Below are positions 40,801-48,590 of a stretch of DNA of 64,000 bases, in pieces (positions within the stretch are counted from its first letter, which is position 1; the number at the start of each line of letters is the position of its first letter). The notes beneath the pieces are model-generated. The model was not told the DNA's origin, searched no databases, and saw only the letters and a list, made by a program, of their open reading frames with translations. Where the stretch lies: positions 248,001-312,000 of the forward strand of contig JAUXTT010000017.1 in NCBI GenBank assembly GCA_030684395.1, written 5' to 3'. The position numbers and the translations under genes are program-made. The DNA is from Bacteroidota bacterium. Lineage in GTDB: Bacteria > Bacteroidota > Bacteroidia > B-17B0 > Aurantibacillaceae.

Positions 40801-43800
40801 CTGAGCAGTAGGTCCCGGTATATCATTTAATGTAGTGGTTGAAGTGAATTGACATCCGTTAACATCCTGCACAATTATATTAAACGTTCCGGCCCCACTT
40901 GTATAAGTGGTAGTTGCTGAAAAAGCACTTCCATTAAATGAATAAGTATAAGGAGCGGTTCCATCTGTCGTTGCGCCAAAAGTCACCGTTCCGTTAGCAT
41001 TTCCACAAGTTGCATCTGTTGTAGTTACAGCTTGCGCGGTTGGACTTGGTGTTATAGCAATGGTTACGTTATCAGTAAACTGACACCCGTTTCCATCACT
41101 TACTGCAACAGCATAAGTTCCCGGAGCAATTCCGGTGTAATTTGTTGTTGCAGTAAAAGGGCTTCCGTTAAATGAATAAGTAAACGGCGCAGCACCACCC
41201 GTTTGCCCGGTAATTGTAACTGTTCCGTTATCAGGAACACAAGAAGAAGGAGTTGGTGTAGCCGCAATAGCAGTTGGTCCACCGCTATTCCCAACAGCTA
41301 CAGTTGTTGTAAATGTACAAGCATTTGCATCACTCACTATAACTGTGTGTGTAGACGCTGCTAATCCTGTATAATTGATAGTGCCTGATAAAGAACCACC
41401 GTCAACCGAATATTGATATGGAGCAGTACCACCGGTAACGGCGCCAATTGTTATAGATCCGTTGCTTGCTCCACATGTTGCATCAACCGGGGTTGTTACC
41501 ACGGCTGTTGGGCCAGGAGTGTCAGAAATATTTGTTGTTGTTGAAAAAACACAACCATTCCCGTCGGTAACTTCAACTGTGTAAGTGGCTGCCGCTAATC
41601 CTGTATATGTAGTTGTTGTTGTTGATGCACCAGCATTTACAGAAAACGAATAAGTTGCTACACCACCAGTAACGGCTCCAATAGCAATTTGTCCGTTACT
41701 ATTTCCGCAGGTAGATGGCGTTGGCGTAATAGCAATTGCAGTTGGTGCAGGAGAATCAAATACATCAACAGTAACTGTGTATGTGCAGTTATTTGCATCC
41801 TGAACTCCCACTGTATGGGTTCCGGCAGCTGTAGTATAAGAAGTAGTAGCACTAAAAGCTCCACCATCAAAATTATAGGTATAAACCGCAGTTCCGCCTG
41901 TTGTTGCACCTATTGTTACAACTCCGTTTGCATTTCCACAGGTTGAATTTGTAGTTGTGTTTGCCTGTGCAGTTGGTCCCGGAGTATCGGCAACAACTGC
42001 AGTTACGGTAAACGTACAATTATTGACGTCACTTACCACAACTGTATGGGTTCCTGCCGAAGTTGTATAGGTAGTTGTTGCACCAAAAACTCCCGCATCA
42101 AAACTAAAAGTATAAGGAGATGTTCCACCTGTTGTTAATCCTGCAGTAACAACACCATTGGCATTTCCGCATGTTGAGTTAGTTGTGGAGATAGCTTGAG
42201 CTGTTGGCCCGGGTGTATCACTAATTGTAGCTGTTGAGGCAAACTGACATCCGTTGGCATCCTGAACCGCTATGTTGTATGTACCCGCAGCAACCGTATA
42301 TGTAGTAGTTGCACCAAAGGCTCCTCCATTAAAAGAATAAGTATATGGCCCTGTTCCTCCTGTTGTAGCACCAAAAGTTACTGTACCATTAGCGTTACCA
42401 CAGGTAGAATTTGTTGTTGTTGTTGCCTGTGCCGTAGGGCTTGGTGTAATAGCAATCGTTACTGAAATAGCGAACTGACAGTTATTGGCATCTTTTACAG
42501 CAACAGGATAAGTTCCGGGTGCAATACCATTATAATTCATAGTTCCTGTGAATGCACTTCCGTTAAATGAATAGGTATAAGGACCTACACCACCCGTTTG
42601 CCCTGTAATTGTAACTGTTCCGTTATCGGGAGTACAAGAAGAAGCTGTAGTAGTAGCAGTTAGCCCGGTAGGTCCGCCACTGTTACTCACTGCAACTGTT
42701 TCGGTATATTGACAACCATTTGCATCCTGAACAATTACAGCATAAGTATTAGCCACAAGCAACGGGTAATTTGTAGTTCCCGAAAAAGCACCGCCATCAA
42801 AAGAATAGGTATAAGCACCTGTTCCTCCCGTAACTGCGCCAATGGTAACGCTTCCATTAGCTGCGCCGCATGTTGCATCAGTAGGAGTAAGAACCACATC
42901 AGTAGGACCCGGTGTATTTGTTACTGCAATTGTATTCTGAAAAGTACAGCCATTTGCATCCTGAACCGCAACAGTATATGTTGATCCAGATGCTAAACCT
43001 ATGATTGGTGATGTGGCAGTGAAAGGACCTCCATTAAAGGAATAAGTATAAGCAGCAGTTCCGCCTGTTACAGCTCCAATGGTAATCTGCCCATTTGCAT
43101 TTCCACAGGTTGAAGGCGTTTGAGTAAGTGCCAAAGCTGTTGGGCCGGCAGTATTATTTACCGTTGCGGTAACAGTGAAGGTACAGCTGTTTGCATCGCT
43201 TACCACAACTGTATGAGTACCTGATGCCACAGTATAAGATGTGGTTGCACTGAAAGCACCTGCATCAAAACTATAAGTATAAGCGGCTGTTCCACCGGTT
43301 GTTGCACCAATTGTTACAACCCCGTTTGCGTTTCCACAGGTTGAATTTGTAGTGGATGTAGCCTGAGCCGTAGGACCCGGGGTATTTGTAACTACCGGAT
43401 TAACCGTGAATGTGCAGTTATTCGCATCTCTTACTATTACTGTGTGGGTACCTGCAGCAACTGTATAAGAAGTAGTTCCGGTAAAACCACTGCCATCAAA
43501 ACTATATGTGTAAGCCGCGGTTCCGCCGGTTGTTGCGCCAATATTTACAACACCATTCGTGTTTCCGCAAGTAGAGTTATTAGTTGTAGTAGCCTGTGCC
43601 GTTGGTCCCGGTGTGTTTGTTACAACAGGGTTGACCGTAAATGTACAGCCTTTTGAATCTCTCACAACAACTGTGTGGGTACCTGCTGCTACTGTATATG
43701 ATGTTGTGGCAACAAATGCGCCTCCATCAAATGAATAGGAATATGCTGCAGTACCACCCGTGGTTGCACCTATAGTAACCACGCCATTAGGGTTTCCGCA

Positions 43801-46800
43801 AGTAGAACTTGTTGTTGTGGTTGCCTGAGCTGTGGGGCTTGGGCTGATTCCAACAGTTACTGTAGTTGCAGCCTGACAACCGTTATTATCTCTAACAGAA
43901 ACATTATACGTTCCGGGAGCAATACCGGTATAATTTGTTGTTGCTGTGAAAGGACTACCATTAAATGAATAAGTGAACGGGGCAACACCTCCGGTTTGAC
44001 CGGTAATGGTAACTGTACCATCATTAGGTGTACAGGAAGACGCAGTTACTGTTGCAGTTACTGCTGTAGGACCACTACTATTGGTAATAGCAACTGTTTC
44101 AGTATAAAGACAGCCATTATTATCTCTTACTGTAACCGAATACGTTCCGGCTGCCTGACCAGTAATAGGCGAAGTAGCTGTATATGGTCCTGCCGGGTTA
44201 TTGAAAGAATAAGTATAAGCGGCAGTTCCGCCTGTTACAGCTCCTATGGTTATTTGTCCGTTACTCGCGCCGCAGGTAGCCTGGGTTGGAGTTAAAACAA
44301 CATCGGTGGGTCCTGCAGTGTTTGCTACAACTGTTGTTTGCGTAAAAACACAACCGTTAGCATCTCTAACAGTTACAGAATACGTGCCTGCCGATAAAGC
44401 AGTAATAGGAGAAGTAGCCGTAAAAGGGCCTGCGGGATTATTGAAAGAATAAGTAAACGCCGCGGTTCCACCGGTAACAGCTCCGATTACAATTTGTCCG
44501 TTTGCATTTCCACAGGTAGAAGGAGTTGGAGTAAGCGCCAATGCAGTAGGTCCGGCATTTGTCCCGACCGCTATACTTCCATTTAATGTACAGCCAAAAT
44601 TATCTCTTACAACATAATTGTAAGTTCCGGCAGCTAAGCCTGTGAAATTGGTAGTAGCCGCAAATCCTGCCCCGTTAAAATTATAGGTAAAAGGTCCGGT
44701 ACCTGTTGTTGGTGGGGCAAGTGTAACGGTTCCATTACTCGCACCACATGAAGCATTTGTGGAAGTAGCATTTGGACCTGTTGGGCCCGCCGCATTAGGA
44801 ACGTTTACTGTTGTTGTATAAGTACAATTATTTGCATCTCTCACCGTAACCGTATGTGTTCCCGTTGCCTGGCCTGTATATAATGTAGTTCCGCTAAATC
44901 CAACAGTTGGAGTTACTGAATAGGAATATGCTGCAGTTCCTCCGGTAACAGCTCCAAGCGTAATGGATCCATCCGACTGGCCACAATGAGCAGTAGCAAT
45001 AGTTGTGGCTATAGCCGTTGGACCCGGTACATTGGTTAGAGTAACTGTTGAAGTGTTTGTACATCCGTTAGCATCTCTAACATTGACTGTATAAGTTCCA
45101 GGACCTTGTCCAGTATAGTTTGTAAGTGCTGTAAAACCACCTGCGTTCAAACTGTATTGATAAGCAGGAGTTCCGCCTGTTGCTGCCGTAACGTTAATTG
45201 CGCCATTGTTTGCGCCACAAGTTGGCTGTACAGGAGTTAATGCCGGTCCATTCGGACGCGGATAAATTGTTACCTGGACAGTGTTAGTTGCTACACATGA
45301 TCCTTGTGTAACCTGATGTGTAACAGTATATGATCCTGCTACGGCCCACGTAACGCCACCCGGGCTGGTTGCTGCACTTGTTCCGGGAGTGCCACTGGGA
45401 AAAGTCCAGGCATGGGTGATCCCTCCACCGGCAGAACCGGTGTTAGTAAAAGTAAAGGTATTCCCATTCAGACACTGATTGGGTGAATTAGTAAATGTTG
45501 CTGTAACAGTACCGGTTATAGCAATAACGGCCGTTGCTGTTGCTGTACATCCTCTTGAATCCGTTACTGTAACTGTATATGTATTTGGTGAAAGACCTGT
45601 TGGATCTTGCCCCGTACCTCCAGAAGGAGCCCAGGAATAAGTGTAGCCAGGTGTTCCGCCACCCGGAGTAAGATTTATAGAGCCATTATTTCCTGCACAC
45701 GTAGCATTAGTAGGAACTGCTGTTGTTGTTATAGCCGGAGGAATTGTTATCGTAAACGTGTTTTGCCCCATACAACCACCACCATCTCTGGTTCTCACTG
45801 TATATGAACCAGCGGCAAGTCCGGTGTAATTACCTGAAGCTTGAAATGCTGCGCCGTTTAAAGAGTAGGTATATGGTGCACCTGATCCCCCTGAGCCAAC
45901 CGAAGTAACAGAACCTGTTCCGGTAGAGCAGTTTGGATTTGTTGGAGTAACTGCAACAGTAGGACCGGTTACGGTAAAGTTGAAACAGCCGGGTGCAGCT
46001 ACATTTCCGCATAAATCTGTTACAGATCCGGATGTTCCTACAAGGCACAATGAGTAAGTTCCTGAAGTTGTAATTGCAGGAGTTGTGGTTACTGTGAAGG
46101 TGTTTTCGGAAGGTGCTCCAACACTACATGCTGATCCGGTAATCCCTGTAACCGTATAAGGTCCGCCTGGTCCGGCCAAGGTAAAATCGGCAGCACTTAC
46201 CGTACTACACAAAATATTCTCCGACATGTTGAAAGAGAAACTAGTTGCACCACAAGTAGGTGTTGAAGTTAATGAATTAATTGAAGGAGCTATATTATCA
46301 AATATTGTAGCAGTGGATGCACCAAAATCAAGAGAGTAACCTGCAGTAGACGTGGTAAATTGACTTACATTGATTACATACGTTTGACCGGCTGTAACAG
46401 GAATTACGGGCTCGTTTTGTGTGCCGGGACTACCATTAGGGCCGGTAACACCAGAAAGACCACTGAAGTTACAACTCACCTCTAAAGCTGTGTTGGAATA
46501 TATATCCGAACAGTTATTACTGGTAAGATTGTATACAGCCCAATCATAATCATCTGTCATTGTATTTGGGGTAATTGAAAAGTCCAGATTACCTGAGGTT
46601 TGAACGGTAAACTGATACCACACGTCGTTTTTTTCTCCCGAACCCAGGCATGAGTTGGTTGAGTTTATCTCATTGGCAACGTTTCCTGTACCGGAATACG
46701 CTGTTCCTTGATTGTATACGTTTTGACAAACAGGAATAGCTCCTAAACAATCCTGTGTATTAGGAACAGGTGGTGGAGGTGGCGCCCCAAAGCTTACGCT

Positions 46801-47268
46801 CCAACTATTTAATGTCCCCGCATCTCCTCCAACATCATCCGTTATACATAAGCTCCACGTGCCATTTGCATTTTGTCCATTATTTGCAGTTGCCATACTT
46901 CCTTCAGGGATATAACTTCCGGTGAAAGGTGCGGTTCCGGCTGTTACACTAGTTGCTGCAGACATGCTGAAACAAGTATTTGTATAGTTGTCGCCCGAAC
47001 CGCCATTATCAGTTGTAAGCTCAACCATCGTTCCATCAGGAGCCCTTAAAAATATATCTAAATCAGACAACCAGGGGTGTGTGGCGTTAATACAAACTTG
47101 ATTAACTCCATAAGCACCATTTATAGTTCCGACACCTGTTACGTTTACTGTATAACAGGTTTGTGTAGCATTATCAGGAATGGCTCCTGTTGATCCACCG
47201 CCAAACGTTTGAGCATTTATTACTTGTGTCAAGAACAAACACAAAAATGGTAGTATGAGTTTTTTCAT
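34831..47268 (-). CDS. Giant (4145 aa) SprB-repeat surface protein/adhesin with N-terminal P-domain-like head and T9SS type B C-terminal domain
   Basis: Signal peptide; proprotein-convertase P-like head (VNQVCINATHPWLSDLDIFLRAPDGTMVELTTDNGGSGDNYTNTCF...GTWSLCITDDVGGDAGTLNSWSVSFG); ~42 SprB-like units; C-term FAIYVPNAFTPNEDTKNELFGPQGIGISNEKYHMYIYNRWGELIFESNDLNKGWDG. Confidence 0.96.
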   Translation of the reverse strand: MKKLILPFLCLFLTQVINAQTFGGGSTGAIPDNATQTCYTVNVTGVGTINGAYGVNQVCINATHPWLSDLDIFLRAPDGTMVELTTDNGGSGDNYTNTCFSMSAATSVTAGTAPFTGSYIPEGSMATANNGQNANGTWSLCITDDVGGDAGTLNSWSVSFGAPPPPPVPNTQDCLGAIPVCQNVYNQGTAYSGTGNVANEINSTNSCLGSGEKNDVWYQFTVQTSGNLDFSITPNTMTDDYDWAVYNLTSNNCSDIYSNTALEVSCNFSGLSGVTGPNGSPGTQNEPVIPVTAGQTYVINVSQFTTSTAGYSLDFGASTATIFDNIAPSINSLTSTPTCGATSFSFNMSENILCSTVSAADFTLAGPGGPYTVTGITGSACSVGAPSENTFTVTTTPAITTSGTYSLCLVGTSGSVTDLCGNVAAPGCFNFTVTGPTVAVTPTNPNCSTGTGSVTSVGSGGSGAPYTYSLNGAAFQASGNYTGLAAGSYTVRTRDGGGCMGQNTFTITIPPAITTTAVPTNATCAGNNGSINLTPGGGTPGYTYSWAPSGGTGQDPTGLSPNTYTVTVTDSRGCTATATAVIAITGTVTATFTNSPNQCLNGNTFTFTNTGSAGGGITHAWTFPSGTPGTSAATSPGGVTWAVAGSYTVTHQVTQGSCVATNTVQVTIYPRPNGPALTPVQPTCGANNGAINVTAATGGTPAYQYSLNAGGFTALTNYTGQGPGTYTVNVRDANGCTNTSTVTLTNVPGPTAIATTIATAHCGQSDGSITLGAVTGGTAAYSYSVTPTVGFSGTTLYTGQATGTHTVTVRDANNCTYTTTVNVPNAAGPTGPNATSTNASCGASNGTVTLAPPTTGTGPFTYNFNGAGFAATTNFTGLAAGTYNYVVRDNFGCTLNGSIAVGTNAGPTALALTPTPSTCGNANGQIVIGAVTGGTAAFTYSFNNPAGPFTATSPITALSAGTYSVTVRDANGCVFTQTTVVANTAGPTDVVLTPTQATCGASNGQITIGAVTGGTAAYTYSFNNPAGPYTATSPITGQAAGTYSVTVRDNNGCLYTETVAITNSSGPTAVTATVTASSCTPNDGTVTITGQTGGVAPFTYSFNGSPFTATTNYTGIAPGTYNVSVRDNNGCQAATTVTVGISPSPTAQATTTTSSTCGNPNGVVTIGATTGGTAAYSYSFDGGAFVATTSYTVAAGTHTVVVRDSKGCTFTVNPVVTNTPGPTAQATTTNNSTCGNTNGVVNIGATTGGTAAYTYSFDGSGFTGTTSYTVAAGTHTVIVRDANNCTFTVNPVVTNTPGPTAQATSTTNSTCGNANGVVTIGATTGGTAAYTYSFDAGAFSATTSYTVASGTHTVVVSDANSCTFTVTATVNNTAGPTALALTQTPSTCGNANGQITIGAVTGGTAAYTYSFNGGPFTATSPIIGLASGSTYTVAVQDANGCTFQNTIAVTNTPGPTDVVLTPTDATCGAANGSVTIGAVTGGTGAYTYSFDGGAFSGTTNYPLLVANTYAVIVQDANGCQYTETVAVSNSGGPTGLTATTTASSCTPDNGTVTITGQTGGVGPYTYSFNGSAFTGTMNYNGIAPGTYPVAVKDANNCQFAISVTIAITPSPTAQATTTTNSTCGNANGTVTFGATTGGTGPYTYSFNGGAFGATTTYTVAAGTYNIAVQDANGCQFASTATISDTPGPTAQAISTTNSTCGNANGVVTAGLTTGGTSPYTFSFDAGVFGATTTYTTSAGTHTVVVSDVNNCTFTVTAVVADTPGPTAQANTTTNSTCGNANGVVTIGATTGGTAVYTYNFDGGAFSATTSYTTAAGTHTVGVQDANNCTYTVTVDVFDSPAPTAIAITPTPSTCGNSNGQIAIGAVTGGVATYSFSVNAGASTTTTTYTGLAAATYTVEVTDGNGCVFSTTTNISDTPGPTAVVTTPVDATCGASNGSITIGAVTGGTAPYQYSVDGGSLSGTINYTGLAASTHTVIVSDANACTFTTTVAVGNSGGPTAIAATPTPSSCVPDNGTVTITGQTGGAAPFTYSFNGSPFTATTNYTGIAPGTYAVAVSDGNGCQFTDNVTIAITPSPTAQAVTTTDATCGNANGTVTFGATTDGTAPYTYSFNGSAFSATTTYTSGAGTFNIIVQDVNGCQFTSTTTLNDIPGPTAQVITPVNSTCSNANGEITLGVTTGGTAPYTFSLNGGAPVPSGPFTGLTASNYTIVVQDANACTFTVTTTVADTPSPTDQAVTNTSSSCGGANGTITIGATTGGTPAYQFSLNGGALSATTTYTVSAGTHTITVSDANNCTYSVTTIVTDLPGPTALPLGATPSNCGNPNGTITVGVVTGGAPAYEYSIDGVNFQASVSFTGLLPAIYTVTVKDANNCILTNTVDVTNLGSPVASVSAQTNVSCNGGNNGSVTFTAVGGAGGFTYTLNTGATNGTGIFGGLVANTYTVTVTDAAGCITTETVTITEPVVLAGSIQAQTEVSCFGGNNGSVTVTQTGGTAPYTYSLNGGAFGASATFGGLIAASYTVTVEDNLGCQFDVPVTISEPTALVLAFSSVNANCTDDNGTATVTPSGGTSGYTQAWTGGGGTATTTIPLVAGTYSVTVTDANGCTATGNTTIGVTPGGTATMSGVTNVTCNAAANGSMTVSMGGGSTAPFSYVWTPNVGNTATVTGLAPGTYSVTVTDDHGCIATTNAAITEPLVLNVSFTSTNVSCNGGSDGTISSNVTGGTAPYTYSWSPGAFNTAVISGLPVGAYSLTATDANGCTVTGTRTLTEPTALAMTPVISDPHCNQADGSATVTGSGGAGGYTFSMNGGPFGPGSFTNLSATTYTITLQDANLCQTDLPLTLVDLAGPTATITASSNVNCNGGNNGSATVSATGGSTPYNYVWTPSAQTTQTASNLSAGVYGVVVTDANGCNAGASIIITEPDVLQINATGTDPVCNGQSTGTGSAAAFGGTTPYAFQWAVLPVQNTANATNLPSGNHNVTVTDANGCTATTSIVLVNPPLLTVTINETDVTCNGACNGTASAVTNNGTSPFLYVWSDPNAQSTQTATGLCAGTFTLDITDFKGCTASAATNIVEPTLLTTSIINPLDVSCSGVCDGSGTVSPAGGTTPYAYSWSNSVTTPVNNNICAGSYSATVTDANGCTSQSTLVVNTPNPLVINVASTNATCYNLCDGTATANFSGGTAPYNFVWQPSLASVFNPTALCDGTHTVTITDANGCSQTATTVITEPSELIASTVVNGNNFCGQSNGSAQVQVSGGTSPFSYLWTNGSTFALNTNLAGGVYSVNVTDGNGCVVNAVANVNDIPAPTLTLTSSTDITCFGLNNGIGVIGVVGGTTPYTAQEWLLPSTLMPNPDQTGNALWPGNNVYQVVDAAGCVSSITVPIVEPTELVSLIANTNHVTCNGLSNGNSTMLVNGGTTPYTYQWTDLSAQTVATAVGLAAGTYTCNVTDANGCPTSQSVTITQPLPLVIITNSAINVNCYGAGDGSINITPTGGTPAYTYSWSPNSADVGSVVTNLVPATYVVQVEDGNGCLANSAYNISQPDSFKVDITTIPSRCTQSNASISLVVSGASPGFTYSWNTSPLQTSASATNLAAPGTYNCIITDSHGCTKPVSATVNDIPPPSIDSISVTNISCFGLLDGMAVVYPKAGSAAGTFSYNWTQGSTSVGQTQLVNGLGVGTYNVVVTETFTNPAGSCDVIGTATITQPLQLYLTTSADQTVCNGQTIGVSATGGNGTPGYTYSWTGTGASTFTTGGNHNLTFTNNTSSTIFEPYTVSINDANNCGPIQKTFTITVLPKITATAPAVTGCMGESVTLNASAVGGDGAPYTYTWGTSPVFTETGATSSTTVAVTSSLPSVYNITVDDGCSTPENISITVSSNPTPNASLIGINTEGCADLAVSFSGSGGLGFPGCTYGWSFGDNTTGSDSAMTHTYTSTGLQTDMYTVELTVTTPLGCSDTATMTNYVTVYPNPVAEFTFDPLNTTEFDPVINFYNQSLLGDTYSWNFGELVSLSNTSADVDPMHTYLNPGYYDVNLVTTTDKGCTAEVTHQIYIEPEFAIYVPNAFTPNEDTKNELFGPQGIGISNEKYHMYIYNRWGELIFESNDLNKGWDGTANGKSTIVQEDVYVWKILAYDLKKNKHNLTGHVTVVR
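40351..41748 (-). repeat. 6-unit SprB block, copy 3
   Basis: Unit order A-F: AIAITPTPSTCGNSNGQ / AVVTTPVDATCG / AIAATPTPSSCVPDNG / AQAVTTTDATCG / AQVITPVNSTCS / DQAVTNTSSSCG; boundaries approximate. Confidence 0.7.
41749..43146 (-). repeat. 6-unit SprB block, copy 2
   Basis: Unit order A-F: ALALTQTPSTCGNANGQ / DVVLTPTDATCG / GLTATTTASSCTPDNG / AQATTTTNSTCG / AQAISTTNSTCG / AQANTTTNSTCG; boundaries approximate. Confidence 0.75.
43147..44553 (-). repeat. 6-unit SprB block, copy 1
   Basis: Unit order A-F: ALALTPTPSTCGNANGQ / DVVLTPTQATCG / AVTATVTASSCTPNDG / AQATTTTSSTCG / AQATTTNNSTCG / AQATSTTNSTCG; boundaries approximate. Confidence 0.75.
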
Positions 47269-47298
47269 ATCTATTAAGTTCCAAAAATATTAATGAAT

Positions 47299-47646
47299 TT
47301 ATTTCTTATTTTTTCTATAGTGAATATATGCCTGTTTCTCAGCCTTTTCGCCAACTCCAAAAAAGTCTAGTGTATATTTTGGAGAAGTCCAGGATTCGAT
47401 AAGTTCTTTAGATACTTCTTTTTTGGTAACAAGTTTAAAATACATCGCAGGAAAATCCTGACAATTGAAATAAACCACCTCAGTATTTTTATTTAAAAGT
47501 TCTTCAAACTCTTTGTATTTTTCTTTGGTATCGATACTTGCTGAACAAAAGAAATAAGTATGTTCAGAGGTTTGCATAAAATTGGTTTTGTTACTAAAAC
47601 CAGAAATTATAACTATTAAAAATCCGAGTAATAAAAATTTTTTCAT
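47299..47646 (-). CDS. Small secreted protein of unknown function, upstream of the 4145-aa adhesin
   Basis: Signal peptide MKKFLLLGFLIVIISGFSN; 30-nt gap to giant-gene start. Confidence 0.7.
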   Translation of the reverse strand: MKKFLLLGFLIVIISGFSNKTNFMQTSEHTYFFCSASIDTKEKYKEFEELLNKNTEVVYFNCQDFPAMYFKLVTKKEVSKELIESWTSPKYTLDFFGVGEKAEKQAYIHYRKNKK

Positions 47647-47957
47647 TTATCTGTTCTCTTTTTAAATAAATCGTTATGAGTACTTTAACAATCTACCAAA
47701 GCTAATAAAACAAAGTTAAAAAAGCTAAAAAAATGAGATTAAATTTGATAATTACCGGAAAATTATAGATGAACAGTAGTAAAAAAATAATGAAGTGATC
47801 GATTTTCTCGACAAAAGAGTTATGAAAAATTTGATTCGGAGCTTTTAATAGATGATTTAGAGTATTTTACGAAAGTTATTTCCCCTTTAATCGAAATCAA
47901 TTAATGTATAATGAAAAGTTGTTAATTTATTCGATAAAGAATTTCTATCAAAAGGAT

Positions 47958-48590
47958 TTAGTCAACAGCTATAGATAACTCCCTGCATTTTGCAATGATC
48001 CTCATGTATTCATCCAGAGGTTCTTTGCTATTCCAAATACATGAATTTAACGCCATACCATAAAATCCCAGTTCATTTATCTTTTCTATGCGCTTAACAT
48101 CTACCCCGCCACGTGCAACTATATTTTTTCCACTTTTATTAATTGCAGCTCTAATTCCATCTTCATAAAACCCGCTTTGGAATCTTCCTGTAAGGGAATC
48201 GAAAATAGGGGAGAGAAATACATAATCAAAACTAATTTTTGGTTCATCATATAAAGTAATGAGCTTAGTATGAGATGTGGTTTTAATAAGGTCGGTTTTT
48301 GCTATTCCAAGCGTAATTTTTCTCCACCAGTTTTTAAACGATTTTTTAAGATGTGTTTTAGTGTAGTGAACACCCTTTAGATTGTATTTACGGGCCAACT
48401 GATGGTGTGAATGAATAACGATACGAGAATGGAATTGTGCGGGGATTGCTTCAATTATTTTCTTCATTTGCTTGGTAGAAAGTCTTGGCTTCCTTAAATG
48501 ATAAGTTTCCAAACCATTTTCAAAAAGTTTGGTAACAATTTCCGTTTCGGTTTCATTGAAGCCCGATCTTGAAAGCAATACTATAATCAT
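47958..48590 (-). CDS. Thiamine phosphate synthase/TenI-like TIM-barrel protein
   Basis: GLETYHLRKPRLSTKQM, IHSHHQLARKYNLKGVHYT, VARGGVDVKRIEKINELGFYGMAL. Confidence 0.75.
   Translation of the reverse strand: MIIVLLSRSGFNETETEIVTKLFENGLETYHLRKPRLSTKQMKKIIEAIPAQFHSRIVIHSHHQLARKYNLKGVHYTKTHLKKSFKNWWRKITLGIAKTDLIKTTSHTKLITLYDEPKISFDYVFLSPIFDSLTGRFQSGFYEDGIRAAINKSGKNIVARGGVDVKRIEKINELGFYGMALNSCIWNSKEPLDEYMRIIAKCRELSIAVD

Noticed and set aside
35394-46048. Many short ORFs (e.g. 41689-41946 +, 43996-44295 +) inside the 4145-aa gene
   Set aside because: Same cause: antisense/shifted translation of repeated codons.
24629-47268. Considered a CRISPR or tandem noncoding satellite because of regular ~233-nt periodicity
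   Set aside because: The periodicity is in coding frame, units are diverged at DNA level, and translation gives continuous SprB-type repeats.
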